A DNA stretch of 64,000 bases, taken from positions 6,175,001-6,239,000 of the forward strand of contig JAPTOF010000016.1 of NCBI GenBank assembly GCA_028554755.1, written 5' to 3'. This DNA comes from Cordia subcordata (Eukaryota > Streptophyta > Magnoliopsida > Boraginales > Cordiaceae). Of this stretch, positions 60,191 through 64,000 are shown piece by piece. The notes under the pieces are model-generated. The model did not search any database, was not told the origin of the DNA, and was given only the letters and a program-made list of their open reading frames with translations. Position 1 is the stretch's first letter. Each line of letters opens with the position of its first letter. Both the position numbers and the translations under genes were made by a program.

Positions 60191-60479
60191 AAGTAAAATT
60201 GGCATACACAAAAATATAGTAAGGATTGCCCTATCACATCGCATCAGAATATTGCCATCATATCCTCACATAAAACTAGGCAGATAGATAGTGAATAAAA
60301 TAAAGGGGAAGCAACAGATATAACCAAGAAGGATAATAATTGTTTGCCACAGAGGGCTAGATTGCTCAAAAACCAAGTAACCTTAATAAGAGGCACACCA
60401 TAATAACAAAAAACAGAATAAAAATAGTTTGAGCATGTATTTTTCAGATTTAATTCGGAGTAAGAGGGGGGCATAACAC

Positions 60480-62480
60480 AGTAAAGGATGCTGGGCCAGT
60501 AAGGTCCTCATAGCCTTTACGGATTGTTTGACAGAGGGATTTCTTCAATTTCGCAAAGGCGTCGTAAATACACTTTTTGTCCCAATAAGCATCCTTTCCC
60601 TTGTCATGTTCCTCGCAAAGGCGGACTGTGGTCTTTAGCTATGTGTGGTTCACTAAAGCCTTGCGTCCAGCCTTCAGCTTCTCCATCTTATTTTTGGTTT
60701 CTCGCTTCGTAGTCTCTGCCTTCTGCCTTGCTCGTACAACTTCTTCCTTCCTAAGCCTTCTGAAGTTACTTAGCAAGGTTCTCCTGGCTGGCTTATACGG
60801 CTATCAATTTCTCTCTTAAGATCTTTTAACTCACGGCGAAGATCTTGCTGACACCACACTGGCTTTGTAATTCATTCTTCACGTTGTGGTACTTGCTTGT
60901 TAGCTTTGCTTAGAAAGGCAGGAACCTGTGAGGCTAAGGAATTTCAGTAGGGAATCAAATCAGTTATAATAAAAAGGATGAAAGCGGGACTTACGGCCAA
61001 AGCCGATTGAATCCCAGATTCACAGATGTTTTCTCCCAAGGCGTCTTAGCTACTTCTCATCAGTGGCAGAGAGCAGTTTGGCGAAGTCTTTGGCTATGGG
61101 GACCAGACACTTGAAAACTCTTTGCTTTAGCTGGCAACTGGAGTTGCAGTGAACTGGTCACGGACGAGGATGGAGCCACTGAAGCATTGGGAGAAGTTGA
61201 CTGAGCTAGAGGAATAGGTGAACTTCTTGTTGCTGGAGCAATGTCAACGACAACATCCATGGGAGTTTCTGACTCCTCTTCATCTTCTGAAGAAATTAAG
61301 CCTATGCATTTCCTTTTTGTGGCTACATGTCTTGTTCTCAATTGATGGCAATCTGGGTGATGCAGTTCTTTCATTTCCAGCAGGGTTGGCCTGAGACGTC
61401 TGATCCCTCATCACTTTAACTAAAAAAGGATAGACAAATGGAAGCTATGTTAGAAATCATGAGGGAATACAGTCAGTAAATACAAGTAGGAATGTCAATC
61501 GTACGATAGAATTTGGTAGTGGAACACCATATCTCAGTAGCAAAAAGGGATTTGGGATAAAGCAAGACTTTGAAGAAGCGAGAGGTGGTCAGTGATAGTA
61601 TTTGCTCCATAACTTGTTTGCAAAAAAGAGATAGTTTTGGAGGAGGAAATTCCTTCTTGGGATTGGTGGTAGGCAAAGATATGGGAAATAGGCCACGAAA
61701 TACAGAGCAATAGGTGCGAGGCAAATAGAATGAGAAGATGTATATACCAAGAGTCCTCCAACAAGAGGTCAAATGCAACCCTTGCGGTACAAGAACAGAT
61801 CGATGTACAAAAAAGTAGCAACCCTTCAAGTCCTTGTCCTCAGTAAAAAGGTCAGAGACTAGATAATGGCGATGTTTATGAATGGAAAATTAAAAAGGTT
61901 AGGATCACAACTGATAAAGCATTTAAAAGAATAGAAGTATAATAGGTCATCTGAGCCAAAGGTTAGTTTTTGTTTCTCCATAATGATTTCCATGGATAGA
62001 ACTAAGCGCCACACATTTGGCATTAATTGGGTAGAGGCAAGGTGAAGATGTTTGCAAACTCTACATAATAATGGTGATAAAGGAAGCCTAAAACCATCTA
62101 TAAAAAAATTTGGCATATAAGCAGAACCAATCTGGGGCGAAAGCATCAGCCTTTTCGCCTTCTCTGGGCAGCTTACTTTTACCCTCCCCCCCTTCCCGCC
62201 CCTGAAATTAAGAACCTTTTCTTACTGCATTCAAAGTATTCTTCATTAATTATAGAACTAGGGCTGCGCGACCCTAAGATCCCAAAGGACTTGTTAGGGG
62301 CTTTCCCGGAGGAAAGGGCTCTAGTGGAACGTCTAGAGGCCATTCTACTAGGGGAAGAAGGATTAGGGCGTAGAGTAGAGTGGTGAGCCCACATTCGGCT
62401 CAAATGTCTTTCAACCCATTAGGGCGATGGCAGAAACCTTCTGGTGAGCCCATGCGCCCAGGGTGGGATGAATTTTAAGG
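60480..62480 (-). mobile_element. degraded gypsy-type gag (Transposase_28-like)
   Basis: Minus-strand pieces in order. 62403-62179 is a Ser/Arg-rich N-terminal region. 62146-61859 (FIDGFRLPLSPLLCRVCKHLHLASTQLMPNVWRLVLSM) resembles the plant 'putative gypsy type transposon' domain (PF04195, from recall). Then a segment near 61829 has KGCYFFVHRSVLVPQG, and 61374-61060 is an acidic Ser/Pro-rich piece (SSEDEEESETP). A Lys/Arg/Glu-rich, coiled-coil-like part (RRELKDLKREIDS) with several stops runs down to about 60500. No reverse transcriptase or LTRs were seen. Family call is tentative and limits approximate. Confidence 0.45.
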
Positions 62481-64000
62481 AAGAAGGTTTTTTAAACAAA
62501 AATGAATCATGATGGAACCTTTTTTTGAAAGGTTTAAGGTAATCTCTGCCCTAAGATCAGGAGATTTGATATTCCCACCAAAAGCAGGATCTTTACCCAA
62601 AAAGGCTAAGAGAACCATCTATTTAAGGAGGATAAGCTTATGGCAGGCGATCATTAAGCAAACACCTAACAACCCTAAACATATCTTTGGAGCTTTGAGT
62701 CCCAACAATCTCCACAACCCTAAGGGGGTCTAAGTCTCCAACTTTAGATCATTAATTGTAGATTGAGCTCTACAATAATATGACAAGATAATAAAAATTT
62801 TATACTCAATAAAATTTTCCATTGATGATCCTTATAATGTTATGAGATAATAAAGGAATTCATGATAGGCCAAGTGGATAATGTTTTCTTTTTAATTAAT
62901 GGCAAACGATCTAGAGGATAATCTACATTTTGTACTTTTTTCTTTTTCTTTTTCTCTTTCGGTAGGAGTGAAAAAGAAAAAGAGAAAAGAAAAAAAAAAG
63001 AAAAATAAATATCTATCCAAGTGTATCCTTGCCGGAACTTTATTTGGAACTTTAGAACATTATCAACCTGCTTTTCCATAGATGTTGACAAGATGGATTT
63101 TATTGTCTTAACCTATTCTTTTCTTAATGATTGACGTTTTTGTATTATTCAAACTCCATTTGCTTGGCAAATTTAATTATAATGCGTAAACATTGGAAAG
63201 AATGATGGAATATCATCAAGAATATTATCAAGAACACTATGCTTTGCATTCTTATGGATTGCGGTTTTTTCCTTTTTAAACCCCTCAATACATCTTTATT
63301 TCAATTTCTTAATACTCGTCGACTTTAAACTTAAATTATTACTTTTCAACGAAATAGTTTCCACCACTAAACTATTTGCGAAACCCACATTTGAGTGGAA
63401 TTTATTAGTGAAAAAGGGCTGAAACATGCTCCTATAACTAAACTAATATAAGCCACAAAATTTATCACACATAAGTTGCGAAGCATGAATGGTTAACGCA
63501 TCACAAAAATGTGATCCATTGAGTTTTAGTATTTTAATTAGTTTTTTGTGCATCAATTATCTTTTCGTTGTTTCAATATATATATATATATTTGCTTTCA
63601 GATTCTTGCTTGAAATTGGTTTTTTTTTATCTCGCTTTTGACGTTACTTCATAATTTCACACTTATAACTTTAATAGAAGAAGTAAACAACCTTGATATT
63701 TAAGTTTGTTTCACTTTGAAAATGTAAAGATTAGAGAATTAAATAATTCTATCCTATCAAACGTACGAAGATGAGAGTCTATATATATACATATATTGTA
63801 TATATATACACGTAAAACTTGGGGCCCTTTAGGAGCACATTTGTTATGAAAGGAATTTCGGATACAACCATATTGAGGCAACAAAAAAGTGGAAAAAGGT
63901 AGTTCAACTAGACATAATCGCAAAAGTGACGGCGAAAAAAAAAAACTAATATAATATATATATAAATTAAAGTACTGACGGAGGAAAATTAACAAACTAA
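62481..64000. other. AT-rich spacer at the window end
   Basis: Short open frames only. Contains a Lys-codon-rich A/G run near 62970-63010, TA runs near 63577-63591 and 63780-63810, and poly-A/T tracts. No gene or RNA recognised. Confidence 0.55.

Overview
This is nuclear DNA of a flowering plant. The evidence is spliced genes with GT-AG introns, plant-specific families (AT-hook/PPC protein, plastid ClpR2, cornichon, SMO1-type sterol oxidase), a nuclear tRNA-Lys, AT-rich microsatellite-laden spacers and several plant transposon classes. A core eudicot is likely, perhaps an asterid, but I cannot place it further.

Layout. 1.4-3.9 kb: an intact single-exon domesticated hAT-like (BED finger + DUF659) gene on the minus strand. 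4.3-12.3 kb: gene-poor AT-rich spacer with microsatellites and one SINE. 12.36-12.43 kb: tRNA-Lys(CTT), minus. 12.95-15.6 kb: a methylsterol monooxygenase 1 gene, minus, five exons, with a premature stop in exon 2 as read here. 17.9-28.6 kb: transposon block holding two copies of one LINE-like family and a 7.0 kb Ty1/Copia element with ~990 bp LTRs and a GTACA target duplication. 30.0-37.2 kb: a cornichon gene, plus, whose 5.4 kb first intron holds a second, antisense Copia element (187 bp LTRs, reverse transcriptase core deleted). 38.0-39.3 kb: LINE fragment. 39.8-42.7 kb: nuclear gene for plastid ClpR2, plus, nine exons. 43.6-44.1 kb: small membrane-anchored, extremely acidic protein, minus. 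46.2-49.5 kb: AHL1-like AT-hook nuclear protein, minus, five exons. 51.5-52.2 kb: a SINE with a 14 bp target duplication and a ~42 bp minisatellite. 52.39-60.19 kb: a 7.8 kb Mutator-like element (MULE) with long inverted ends and a perfect 9 bp target duplication. 60.5-62.5 kb: degraded gypsy-type gag (Transposase_28-like). The remainder is AT-rich spacer.

The host genes do unrelated housekeeping or regulatory jobs (sterol C-4 demethylation, ER cargo export, plastid proteolysis, chromatin binding) and do not form a pathway. The most interesting object is the MULE. It carries two genes transcribed towards each other: a DDE transposase with a SWIM-like region and a C-terminal CCHC knuckle on the minus strand, and a spliced plant-mobile-domain (PMD) gene on the plus strand. 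This recalls the mudrA/mudrB arrangement of maize MuDR, with a PMD gene in the second position. Both genes carry in-frame stops; the transposase frame and the first three PMD exons show no frameshifts. The ends hold palindromes built on CGGCTATT/AATAGCCG, and a ~1.15 kb TTA array lies between the left end and the PMD gene.
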